DNA of 62,683 nucleotides, from contig NZ_JACOOJ010000035.1 of the NCBI RefSeq assembly GCF_014287585.1, positions 1-62,683 on the forward strand. Direction: 5' to 3'. The stretch comes from Parabacteroides hominis. GTDB lineage: Bacteria; Bacteroidota; Bacteroidia; Bacteroidales; Tannerellaceae. Position numbers and translations under genes: made by a program. The notes under the pieces were generated by a model, which made no database searches, was not told the origin of the DNA, and was given only the letters and a program-made list of their open reading frames with translations. Within the stretch, counting starts at the first letter, position 1, and each line of letters starts with the position of its first letter. This document shows, piece after piece, positions 51,626 to 61,400 of the stretch.

Positions 51626-53579
51626 CGATATAATCCCCGAACGACTTATGTGCGTTCACGGCACTCCGGAACCCGTCCCAGTCGCCTGCCTCGTACACGC
51701 GTTTCTTCAGTGCTAACTTCTGATGCAACACCACTTTGTTGCCGTCCTGGCGGAGAGAACCTTCGAAGTCGGCGGCAGAACTTTGCGCACTGTCTTCTTT
51801 TCCGTCACCTGCTAACTGATAGCCTGCGGGGAGTTGGATCGTTTCGTCCAGTTCGACCAGGCGCGAGCAGGCATCCTTGAAACCATACCGGCGTTCTTCG
51901 AGGTCGGTGTTGATGCGCAGGTAGCTTTTTACCTGGTTGTAAAGATTATTCATCACCATCGGCTTGAACAACATTTCTCCTTCTCCGGGAAGGGCATAAC
52001 CGGGTATTTCATAGCGGAATGTCATTTTGATCGGTGCAGCCTGGTAGTTTTTCGGATCTTTGCCATAGTCCACGCTGATAAGGCGTGCTTTAGGCGAAAC
52101 GGCAAGGAGTTGGCTTTCCAATGCGGCCTGCCATTGAGACTGCCAGCCGGTGGTGAAGATACGGCGGATATTGCTGTCCGACTGCCCTTCGGCTGTGATC
52201 GTGAACTGTCCGGTCAGCGTGCCTTTGGCATCCAGCCGGTTGTCGGCCTTGATGCGGATGTAATGATTCTCAGGTGCAGAAACCGGCGTGAGGCAAAGGT
52301 CGGAACCTTCGGGAACACCCGGCAGGTAGTTCTGCTGTTGTTCGGCGCTGCTCCATAATTCGCGGCAGAAGGGAACCCAGGTCGGATCGAGCGGCATATA
52401 GGTCCCGCTGGAAAGTTTCACGACGGCGACACAGTGGTTGAAGTGGTCGGCCGGGATGCTTTCCACACGACTGCCTGCCATCGTCATAGCCGGATAGGCT
52501 TCGAAGCCTGCCATACGCAGGAAAGCGATCAGCGTACCGGCAATGTCCTTGCAGACACCGGCCCGGTCCGTGTAGTTCATTTTCAGGTTGTGCAGCGTGT
52601 AGCCTTCGCCTTTGCCCATCGAAATGCCGGAGTAGCGGATGTTGTCGGCAACCCAGTGGGTGAGGACGGCGATCTTTTCCATTTCTGTCTTTTTGCCCCG
52701 GATCAATTCGTCCACTTTCTTTTGGGCTTCGGGTATGGCGTCGAAACTGCCGTAGTCTTCGTTTACTTTGTTGAACCAAAGGGATTTGTCCTGCCAGCGT
52801 GGTGTGGACGACATCATCAGCTTCGGTGCGGCGTCGAACAGGTCGACCATGTTCGGTTCGCGTTTGGTCGGCATGATGTCCGTGCTGACGAATGTATAGG
52901 CTTTCCGTCCGTCCTCGTAGCGCATGGAAGAGGTGCATTCGCCTTGATAGAACTGGAACTGCATCTCTTTCTCCATCGGGATATTTACCTTATATACTTT
53001 GCGGACAGTCGGCTCGGTCGCCCAGAAAGGAACGATATCATAGAATTGTCCGCGCATGGGGGGGATGAAACGGGACTCGTCGTCGCCTGTACCGGCAGCC
53101 AGCAGGGCGTAGGTGAAACCTTTCTTGTCGATCTGGTAGTCGATGATATCGCCCGGATCGAGGCGTCCTACTTCCATCATGATCTGCCGTGCTCCCCAGT
53201 AGATGGCACGGGCGGGAGCGGCGTAGTCTTGCTGTTGGGTGATGTCGAGGTTGATCACGTCGCCGTTGGCTTTGTAGATGGTGACGCGGTGGAACTCGGC
53301 ATGTGCCGTCAGCGGGTCGTAATCGTATTTAAGGATGCGATTGGCGACCGCTCCGCGTGTGTTCATGACTTTGACGATCTTGCAGACTGCGAAAGAGCCG
53401 GAGCCGGTAGGCTGCACGGTCACTGCGGTACTGTCGAGCAGGTTGACACAGTCGTAACCTGCGTATAATTCCGGCTTTTGTAGAGTCGGGTCGGGTGCTG
53501 TCCGGCAACTTTCTCCACTTTGTCCGTAGACGGGCGCCGTGGCGAGAAGGGCGGAGGCGAGGATTGATAAGTACTTCAT
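51612..53579 (-). CDS. DUF3857/transglutaminase-like protein with intact triad
   Basis: The 655-residue secreted protein has a signal peptide (1-about 19). A DUF3857 domain (about 60-240) is followed by a transglutaminase-like cysteine-protease-fold domain. Its triad is complete: Cys343 in RAGVCKDIAG, His382 in HFNHCVAVV and Asp398 in PLDPTW. The C-terminal region (about 410-655) is beta-rich. Family members are periplasmic or surface proteins of uncertain substrate, possibly peptidases or cross-linkers. It appears first in a two-gene unit with the inactive homologue. Confidence 0.85.
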   Translation of the reverse strand: MKYLSILASALLATAPVYGQSGESCRTAPDPTLQKPELYAGYDCVNLLDSTAVTVQPTGSGSFAVCKIVKVMNTRGAVANRILKYDYDPLTAHAEFHRVTIYKANGDVINLDITQQQDYAAPARAIYWGARQIMMEVGRLDPGDIIDYQIDKKGFTYALLAAGTGDDESRFIPPMRGQFYDIVPFWATEPTVRKVYKVNIPMEKEMQFQFYQGECTSSMRYEDGRKAYTFVSTDIMPTKREPNMVDLFDAAPKLMMSSTPRWQDKSLWFNKVNEDYGSFDAIPEAQKKVDELIRGKKTEMEKIAVLTHWVADNIRYSGISMGKGEGYTLHNLKMNYTDRAGVCKDIAGTLIAFLRMAGFEAYPAMTMAGSRVESIPADHFNHCVAVVKLSSGTYMPLDPTWVPFCRELWSSAEQQQNYLPGVPEGSDLCLTPVSAPENHYIRIKADNRLDAKGTLTGQFTITAEGQSDSNIRRIFTTGWQSQWQAALESQLLAVSPKARLISVDYGKDPKNYQAAPIKMTFRYEIPGYALPGEGEMLFKPMVMNNLYNQVKSYLRINTDLEERRYGFKDACSRLVELDETIQLPAGYQLAGDGKEDSAQSSAADFEGSLRQDGNKVVLHQKLALKKRVYEAGDWDGFRSAVNAHKSFGDYIVIKR

Positions 53580-53630
53580 AAAATATAGTGTTTTATATGT
53601 TTATTTTGAATAATCGATACCTGAAATAAT

Positions 53631-54704
53631 TTATCCTGTATATCTTTCGGTTGCCAGTTTCCGGCATGCCGCCCGGTCGATTTTTCCGCTGCCGGTGAAG
53701 GGGATTGTTTCGACTTGGAGGATGTGCTTCGGACGCTGGTATTTGGGTAATGTTTCAGATATCTTTTCTTTCAATTCGGAAAAGAGGCTGTTCTCCGGTA
53801 AGGGAAGAGGCAGTTCTTCAATAAGGGAAGAGGCAGTCTCTTTACCAGGGAAGCGGTCGTTTCCTGCGGTGACCAATAAAACCATCACCTCTCCGAACTT
53901 CGGGTCTGGAACGGATGTTATGGCAAAGTTGGCCGGAATAACGGGACGCAAGGCTTCCTCCACAAGCTCCGTTTGTATTTTTATGCCTCCGCTGTTGATG
54001 ATGTTGTCTTTCCTTCCCAAGATGCGGAAACGGCCGTCCGGGAGCAGTTCGGCGACATCGTTCGTGACGAATGTTTCGTCGGCGACAAGCGGGGCGTCTA
54101 TCACCAGTGTATTGTCAGTCGAGAGAGATAGCTTGACAGACGGGAAAGGCGTGTAATAGGGAGATGCATCCGGTCCGTTCAACCGCCGGAGGGCGATATG
54201 CGAAAGTGTTTCCGTCATTCCGTAGGTGGAGTAGACGCGGATGGGCAATTCTTGTATCCGGGCTTCCAGTTCACGGTCGATGGAGCCGCCGCCGATGATC
54301 AGGATATCGGTTTGGCAGAGGCGTTCCCGTTCTTCCGGTACTTGCAGTGTGTTGTACACTTGCAACGGGATCATGGCGGCGAACCGGAGCGGCATGTCGA
54401 TGTCAGCCATCGGATGTCCGGAAGGTTCACGCAAGACCAAGTCTAATCCTGCCACAAGTGACCGGACGACCATCATCTTCCCGGCGATATACCGGAGCGG
54501 CATGCAAAGGAGGGCTTTATCCCTTTGCTGCAACCCTAAATAATCGCAGGTGAGACGGGCGCTGTTTACCATCTGCTCCTTGCGGACCGTGATTCGTTTG
54601 GGTGTACCGGTCGAACCGGAAGTCTGCACTTCCAAGTAAGGAGAGGCAGACTTCCAGTCGTCTAAGAAAGCTTGTAAATCTTCTGATATCTTTGATATTG
54701 CCAT
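53631..54704 (-). CDS. menE: o-Succinylbenzoate-CoA ligase
   Basis: This menaquinone step activates o-succinylbenzoate with ATP and CoA. The 357-residue member of the adenylate-forming family has the P-loop-like VQTSGSTGTPKRITVRKEQM near 26-45, YGMTE near 168, the hinge LGRKDNIINSGGIKI and the C-terminal catalytic Lys in TGSGKIDRAACR. It is shorter than the 450-490-residue proteobacterial and Firmicutes enzymes, as is usual for Bacteroidetes. It is last of the men genes, 19 bp after menC. Confidence 0.92.
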   Translation of the reverse strand: MAISKISEDLQAFLDDWKSASPYLEVQTSGSTGTPKRITVRKEQMVNSARLTCDYLGLQQRDKALLCMPLRYIAGKMMVVRSLVAGLDLVLREPSGHPMADIDMPLRFAAMIPLQVYNTLQVPEERERLCQTDILIIGGGSIDRELEARIQELPIRVYSTYGMTETLSHIALRRLNGPDASPYYTPFPSVKLSLSTDNTLVIDAPLVADETFVTNDVAELLPDGRFRILGRKDNIINSGGIKIQTELVEEALRPVIPANFAITSVPDPKFGEVMVLLVTAGNDRFPGKETASSLIEELPLPLPENSLFSELKEKISETLPKYQRPKHILQVETIPFTGSGKIDRAACRKLATERYTG

Positions 54705-54723
54705 AAATCTAAGAATCTGTAAA

Positions 54724-55749
54724 CTATTTCGGGTTCGACCAAAGGCGATCCCCCTTTACTACCAACGGTATGTCGATGTTGTTGGTGAAAAGGCCTCCTG
54801 TTCCCAACCCTTGCGGAAGCGGATTGTCGAAAGTCGCGCACCATTGGGCGATGGCGTTCAGGCCGACATTCGATTCTAAAGCTGAAGTGATCCACCAGCC
54901 GATCTGCCGTTCCTGGGCTTCCTTGATCCATTCGCTACAGCCGTACAGACCTCCGTGAAGGGACGGTTTCAGGATGATATATTGCGGATTGATGAAAGAA
55001 AGCAATTCTTTCTTCTTCTCCGGCGTGTTGCAACCGATCAGTTCTTCGTCGAGGGCGATGGGAACCGGGGAGGAAGCTGCTAACAGGGCCATATCTTCCC
55101 ATTGTCCGGCGCGGATCGGCTGTTCGATCGAGTGCAGGTCCAGTTCTGCCAGGCGGTTCAGCTTCGTCATGGCTTCGTTCGGTGAGAAAGCGCCGTTGGC
55201 ATCGACACGCAGTTCGATTTCTTCGGAGGAAAATTGTTCGCGGATCAAGCGAAGGATTTCCAATTCTTTATCGAAGTCAATCGCCCCGATCTTTAGCTTG
55301 ATGCAACGAAAGCCTGACTCGATCTTGTCTGCCACCTGTCTCGACATATCCTCATAACTGCCCATCCAGATCAGCCCGTTGATCGGGATGCCAGCTTCGC
55401 CACGCGAGAAAGGCGTATCCCACATATTAAAACTATTGGCCTCGAAATGCAAGAGGGCAGTCTCCAAGCCGAACAGGATAGAAGGATAGTCACGCAGCCC
55501 GTCTATATCGATCTTGCCTGTGTTGGTGAAGTTTTGGCAAGCCTTAGCCAGCATCTCCTCATATCCGGGAACGTCGTCGCAACTCAGATTTGGCAGTGGA
55601 GCGCATTCGCCGACTCCCCAGCGATCGGGATCATCTTTTGAAGAAAGAACCAGAAACCAGCTTTTCCGTTCTGTATACGTCCCGCGTGAAGTGCCTGCCG
55701 GTTTCTTGAAATGCAGATCTCTGGGATAAACTTCGATTTTGTAGTGCAT
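54724..55749 (-). CDS. menC: o-Succinylbenzoate synthase
   Basis: This enolase-superfamily dehydratase of menaquinone synthesis has 341 residues. The KxK pair Lys151/Lys153 (CIKLKIG), metal ligands Asp183, Glu209 and Asp234, and Lys261 (IILKPSLHGG) are all in place. The order of motifs distinguishes it from dipeptide epimerases together with the men context. Start at ATG 55749 gives a normal length, 16 bp behind menB. Confidence 0.93.
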   Translation of the reverse strand: MHYKIEVYPRDLHFKKPAGTSRGTYTERKSWFLVLSSKDDPDRWGVGECAPLPNLSCDDVPGYEEMLAKACQNFTNTGKIDIDGLRDYPSILFGLETALLHFEANSFNMWDTPFSRGEAGIPINGLIWMGSYEDMSRQVADKIESGFRCIKLKIGAIDFDKELEILRLIREQFSSEEIELRVDANGAFSPNEAMTKLNRLAELDLHSIEQPIRAGQWEDMALLAASSPVPIALDEELIGCNTPEKKKELLSFINPQYIILKPSLHGGLYGCSEWIKEAQERQIGWWITSALESNVGLNAIAQWCATFDNPLPQGLGTGGLFTNNIDIPLVVKGDRLWSNPK

Positions 55750-55765
55750 AAATTATGTGTTTTAT

Positions 55766-56590
55766 TTAAGGGAATTTCGGATAATCTTCGAAACGAGGAC
55801 GGCGTTTTTCGAGGAAAGCCTTGCCGCCTTCCTGGGCTTCGTCGGTCATATAGTAGAGCATGGTGGCATCGCCTGCCAACTCCTGGATTCCGGCCTGGCC
55901 GTCCAGTTCGGCGTTGAGGCCGGCCTTGATCATGCGGAGGGCGAGCGGACTGAGCAACATCATTTCCTCGGCCCATCCGACATATTCGTCTTCGAGCTTA
56001 TCCAGAGGAACAACCTTGTTCACGAGGCCCATGTCGAGTGCCTCTTGTGCATTGTATTTACGGCAAAGGAACCAAATCTCACGCGCTTTCTTCTGGCCGA
56101 CGATGCGGGCTAAATAGGATGAACCGAACCCGGCGTCGAAACTTCCCACGCGAGGACCCGTCTGTCCGAATATCGCGTTTTCAGAAGCAATCGTCAGGTC
56201 GCAGACCACATGCAACACATGCCCGCCACCGATCGCAAAACCGTTTACGGCAGCGATCACCGGCTTCGGAATCGAGCGGATCTGTTTTTGCACATCGAGC
56301 ACATTCAGCCGTGCCACGCCATCTTTACCGATGTAGCCGCCGTGTCCTTTCACATGCATGTCGCCTCCGGCACAAAAGGCCGTGTCTCCGGCTCCGGTCA
56401 GCACGACGACATTGATATCAGGCCGTTCGCGGCAGATATAGAGTGCATCGCTCATCTCCGTCGTCGTTGTCGGAGTGAAAGCGTTGCGATAGCGTTCGCG
56501 GTTGATGGTGATGCGGGCAATCCCGTTGTAGAAATCGAACAGGATTTCTTCATATTCTTTGATGGTTGTCCATTCTCTTTTTGTATCCAT
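55766..56590 (-). CDS. menB: 1,4-Dihydroxy-2-naphthoyl-CoA synthase
   Basis: This crotonase-family ring-closing enzyme has 274 residues. Family motifs are [17 protein letters not shown] (about 89-105), [33 protein letters not shown] and [25 protein letters not shown]. The Asp in SFDAGFG and the C-terminal tail that completes the neighbour's active site are present. The gene lies 37 bp behind menD. Confidence 0.95.
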   Translation of the reverse strand: MDTKREWTTIKEYEEILFDFYNGIARITINRERYRNAFTPTTTTEMSDALYICRERPDINVVVLTGAGDTAFCAGGDMHVKGHGGYIGKDGVARLNVLDVQKQIRSIPKPVIAAVNGFAIGGGHVLHVVCDLTIASENAIFGQTGPRVGSFDAGFGSSYLARIVGQKKAREIWFLCRKYNAQEALDMGLVNKVVPLDKLEDEYVGWAEEMMLLSPLALRMIKAGLNAELDGQAGIQELAGDATMLYYMTDEAQEGGKAFLEKRRPRFEDYPKFP

Positions 56591-56627
56591 AAGATGAATT
56601 TAGAATTATAAATTATGAGTTATGTTC

Positions 56628-58292
56628 TTATTTCTTTAGTTGGTGGTAATATTCTTTGAGTAGCCGTACATCTTCAGCCGCATCCGTGAATACTTCCATC
56701 AGCATCGGCTGGTTGTGGGGTGCGGACTGGGTGAAAACTGCCATCGCATCCGTCAGTTCCCCGTCGTTATGGACGGGAAGGTAGGAGAATCCCCGTTCTT
56801 CGGCCCATCCTTTGGCGGAAGTTTTGTGTGTCGCAGTCACGAAACGATGCGTCTTATCTTCCATTTTCAGACCGGGGAGCGCCTGGAATATTTCCCCGCC
56901 TCCGTTATTGAGCAGCAGGATGCGCAGGTTACAGCCGAAGTTGGTGTTCCAAAGTGCGTTCATGTCATAAAAGAAACTCAGGTCTCCGATCACCACGAAG
57001 TTCAGTTTGTCCGAACAAACCGAGTAACCGATAGCGGTCGAAAGCGATCCTTCTATCCCGCTCGTCCCCCGGTTGCAGCAGACTTCGACCTCTTCGGGAA
57101 GCGTGTATAACTGGGCGTACCGTACGGTCGAACTGTTGCCTAAATGCAAGGCCGCAGGTGTTGGAAGCGATTTGATCAATGCTCCGATGGCAGCCATTTC
57201 CGAATAGGCAAATTCCGGTTGCGGCAAGTCACGGGTATTGTTCTCCCATACGCGTGGGAACTCCGTTGTCCGGTTTTCCAGCAGGTAAGCGATCTTTTCG
57301 AGAAATTCGAACGGGTCCATCTCGATAACGGTTGTCAGGGAGCCGTAAAGGTCCGTTACTTCTCCGTCGAGCGAAACATGCCAGTGCTCGCGGGGCGGAT
57401 GCTTGCGGAGGAATTGTTTGAGGCGTTTCGACACGATATGTCCGCCGTACGTGATCAGCAGGTCGGGAGCCATCTTTTCTAACTTCTCTTCCGGCAGGGC
57501 GTAGAGGGCGGCATCGAAATTCTTTACCGGTATGCCGGGAACGGTCTTGTTTCCCGTATGCTCGGTAAGCCAAACGAAATGTTTGTATAGCAGTTTGGAA
57601 TATTTCTTTTCAAAAAGATAGATCAGACTCATCTGTCCGGCAACGACCATCCGACGGTTGTAGTTGTTTAGCCGCTCGATCAGCCCAGTATATTCGCGGT
57701 CGTAGACGTTTAACCCCTGGTAGCGGGTGATGACGCGCACCTTCGGCAATTCTTCTGTGGTGAAGCGGAACAGCGGTTCCGAGATCGGCACGTTGATATG
57801 CACCGGCCCTTTCCCATGATGGTTCAGTTCGAGCAGGGCTTCGTTGATAAGGCGGTTGCAATGCCATTCGTCTTCGTCGGTATGTATCTCCGGCAGGTTG
57901 ACGGATTTTTTGACAAGCGAACCGAAGACGCCGGGTTGCGGAAGCGTCTGCCCGTCCATCTGTCCGATCCAGGCTCCGGGACGGTCTGCCGAGATCACAA
58001 CCAATGGCACTTGCTGATAGAAGGCTTCCGATACGGCAGGATGAATATTAAGCAACGCACTGCCCGATGTACAGCAGACAGCAGCCGGGCTGCCGCCATG
58101 CAACGCCAGTCCGATTGCGAAGAAAGCCGCACTCCGTTCATCCGTCACCGGATAGCAGGAGAAGAACGGGTGATTGGCAATCGTATGTACGATAGGTGAA
58201 TTGCGGCTACCGGGACACAAAACGATTTTCTTGACGTTATGCTCGATGAGCAGGGCTACGAGTTGCAGGATGTTTTTCTTATCTGAGTACAT
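56628..58292 (-). CDS. menD: SEPHCHC synthase (ThDP-dependent)
   Basis: The enzyme condenses isochorismate with 2-oxoglutarate. I start it at ATG 58292 ([15 protein letters not shown]), giving 554 residues, the normal size; an open frame runs 27 codons further up but contains the promoter. The N-terminal ThDP Glu lies in [15 protein letters not shown], and PGSRNSPI marks the MenD family. The diphosphate-binding [31 protein letters not shown] motif is at about 435-465. No menF (isochorismate synthase) is adjacent; the next upstream gene is the GH31 enzyme. Confidence 0.95.
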   Translation of the reverse strand: MYSDKKNILQLVALLIEHNVKKIVLCPGSRNSPIVHTIANHPFFSCYPVTDERSAAFFAIGLALHGGSPAAVCCTSGSALLNIHPAVSEAFYQQVPLVVISADRPGAWIGQMDGQTLPQPGVFGSLVKKSVNLPEIHTDEDEWHCNRLINEALLELNHHGKGPVHINVPISEPLFRFTTEELPKVRVITRYQGLNVYDREYTGLIERLNNYNRRMVVAGQMSLIYLFEKKYSKLLYKHFVWLTEHTGNKTVPGIPVKNFDAALYALPEEKLEKMAPDLLITYGGHIVSKRLKQFLRKHPPREHWHVSLDGEVTDLYGSLTTVIEMDPFEFLEKIAYLLENRTTEFPRVWENNTRDLPQPEFAYSEMAAIGALIKSLPTPAALHLGNSSTVRYAQLYTLPEEVEVCCNRGTSGIEGSLSTAIGYSVCSDKLNFVVIGDLSFFYDMNALWNTNFGCNLRILLLNNGGGEIFQALPGLKMEDKTHRFVTATHKTSAKGWAEERGFSYLPVHNDGELTDAMAVFTQSAPHNQPMLMEVFTDAAEDVRLLKEYYHQLKK

Positions 58293-58339
58293 AATGTATT
58301 TGTTTGCTTTGTCATGCGATGGTTCGATCGCTTTTTCTG

Positions 58340-58347
58340 CAAAGATA
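58340..58347 (-). promoter_or_regulatory. -7 box of the men operon
   Basis: The minus strand reads TATCTTTG, an exact TAnnTTTG match 47 bp upstream of the menD ATG at 58292. Because it lies inside the longer open frame it rules out the upstream start codon. Confidence 0.6.
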
Positions 58348-58455
58348 ACATCTGTGAGGCAGAAAACATTCATAATCTTAATGAAAAAGGCTTCGCCCCG
58401 GAACTATCCGGCAGGCGAAGCCTTTCTGCTTTCGTTTATTTCAAAAATTCCTTGT

Positions 58456-61400
58456 TCAGAACTTCTGCATATTCAGATTCTTGTCAACCAGGATGCCGTC
58501 GACTGCTTTCAGGTTGAATTTTACTTTGCGTTTCGCTTTCAGCTTGATAGTGAAGAGGTCTTCGGAACCTTCGAGCGTCTTCTTGTCACCGAGGTTGACG
58601 AAGGTAGGATAGAGCGATTTCTGGCCGTTAGTGTGCAGACGGTCGTATGTCAGGTTCTCCATCGCACCGAGGTTTGCCGGTTCGATACCGACAAAATCAT
58701 AATCCTGCTGATCGTAAGGCAATGCGAAACTCAAAGCGTTGACAGCTTTGATGCTGTCGCCTTTGATGGTGATTTCGACTGTTTCGCCGGCATTGTACGT
58801 CTGTTTCGGAGTGGAGAGGGAGAGCGTTCCGGCTACACGATCCGTACCCGGATTCTCAATTCCGTCTTCCAATTGAGTTGCCACAACCGATATGTCGTAA
58901 GCATCGATCAGACCGTTCCGGTTGATATCGCCTGCACTGACATAATCGAAATCGCTGTCACCGCGACGCAGCCCCGTGTAGTTCATATACGAAGTCAGGT
59001 CGTTCGAATCGATTTTTTTGTCGTTATTGATGTCGCCCGGCAGATAGCTTTCTGTTCCCGGAACCTTGAATACATACAATTCGCGACCGGAAGCATAGTT
59101 GCCGACACCTTCCGTAATATGCAACTTGATGTAGCGGGCTTTCGGCTGATCCTTGAAAGTGAATACTTTCACGTCTCCATTACGTTCCCAGCGGAACGAG
59201 TCGACAGCCGTCCAGTTTTCCTTATCCATGCTGTAGGCCACGTCGCCGGCAAGGATCGTGCCGTTGCCTCCATCCTGGCGGCACAGATAATGGAATTTAT
59301 CCAGTTGGTTGATGGTGCGCAGGTCGATAATCATGTCGAACGGCATTGCGTTCTTGCGGTATTTCGTGTGGAACATATCGCCTAACTCGGCAAAGTCGAA
59401 CAGACGGAAGATTTCGAAACCTTCCTGTTCTTCGGCAGTCACTTCGCCACGGATGCCTTTGATGGCAAACTCCAGCGGGTTGGATTTTGTCTTGACGGAG
59501 AAAGCAGACCAGTCGGAATGGCCGTCCTTGTTGACTGAGCGGATCTTGAACGAATAGTCTGTTTCGGCAGAAAGGTTGTCGAACAGCAGTTCGGTATTCT
59601 TGATCTGTGTATAGAGCATGCCGTTAAATTCTATTTCGTAGAAGTCGGCGCCGGAAACTTTGTCCCAAGTCGGTTTTAACGTGTAGGCTTCCGTGTTCCC
59701 GTCTGTCACCAGTGCGGTCGGAGCGGCCAGCAAGCCGGTAGAAACGCGGTGAGTGTCGGGCATGTCGAATTGGTAGCCATCGAGGGTGACAACCGTTTCG
59801 TTCAGAACGATGTCTGTCGGAGCCAGTTTGACCAACAACTGCGGGTTCTTGGTGATCGTCACCTTTTCGAATTCGCTTCCTTTGGTGGCGAATTTGTTCA
59901 GGTTCGGGGCAGCATCGTAGAAATAGACGTTCGTGCTGTTCTGGTATTCGTCCATCGAACGGGCGGCTACCAGTTTCACTTTGGAGGAACCGACTTTGGC
60001 GGTGATCTTCTTCGGCATTTTTGAGAGGTTGATGCGCAGTTCGGTTGCTTTGTCTTTCACGAAGCCGTCAAAATCGCCTGTTGTCGGATAGATGGTGACT
60101 GCGACTTTTGACGGGTCGTTGTTCTTGATTTCGATCCGCGTGGTTGTCCCTTTGCCGTTCAGATAAGCTTGGGTTCTGCCATCGTCGTCATATTCGGTGA
60201 ACTCGCTATATCCGGACGGGTAAAGCTCGTAGATGCGCAGATTCTTGTCGATCTCCTTTACATTATTATTAGGATTCGTCATCGGGATGATCGCACCGGC
60301 TTTCACGAATACCGGTAGTTTCCATAGCGGAGAAGCGAAGTTATTGACAACACAACCACCCGTGTATTTTTCGCCAGTGAAATAATCAAACCAATCGCCC
60401 TCAGGCAAGTAGATGCCATTGCGGATATCGTTACCCTTTTCATCTGCCTGTGTCTCCTGATATATTGGGGCGACAAGGAAATAAGGGCCATACATGAACT
60501 GATATTCCGTAGCCTTGCCATAAGTATAAGGATTCGGATCTTCGAGGAACATGGCACGGATCATCGGCTTGCCGTCTACCGCCTCGCGTGCGATACTATA
60601 AGCATAAGGCATCAACTCCGATTTCATTTTCAGATACCATCGGTTGATGGAAGTTGCCGGTTCGCCTAAGGCATGCGGATATTTTTCGTTTGATCCCCAG
60701 CCGTCCATATTCAGTTCCATCGGTGTCCAGGTCTTCCACTGGAAGTCGCGGGTGTTCATTGCCAGGTTCTTGCCACCGAAGATACCGTCCATGTCGGATG
60801 TGATGTTCGGCTGCCCGGAAAGTCCCGAACCGATATAAGTCGGAATGTGGAAACGGATATATTCCCATTGTCCGCCTGTCTGGTCACCCGACCAGATACC
60901 GGCGTAACGCTGCGTTCCTGCCCAGCCGTCGAGAGAGATGATGAACGGACGTGCGTCGTTTCCGTAATACGGCATGATATGTCCGACGTCAGCCACTCCA
61001 TTCAGGCCGAACGAGTAGCCCCAGCCAACCCATGCCACGTCTGTTTTCAGAACCCGTACACCGGCATCGCGCACCTCTTTTACGATGTCGCGTTGCAACA
61101 AGGCGCTGATACTGTCTTTCGGATGCAGGTCGGATTGTGTCCAAAGACCGATCTCGACACCGTTTTTATGAGCGTAATCGGTGAGGTTCTTTAAGTTTTG
61201 GATATTTCCGTCCAATGTTTCGGTCTGTCCGTAGCCGGCTCCGTAGCCGTCGTTCGGCAACAACCAACCTAACGGCATATCGTGATTCTTGTAACGGTCG
61301 ATCACGGCACGGGCGGAGAACTGGTAGTTGTCCTTTTCACCGTTCAGCGATTCCTTGATACCGCCATTGTCTTTCTGGCTTTCCTTGTAGCGTTTGCCGT

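Noticed and set aside
58293..58373. N-terminal extension of MenD
   Set aside because: The extra 27 codons contain an exact promoter -7 box and are not part of the usual MenD N-terminus.
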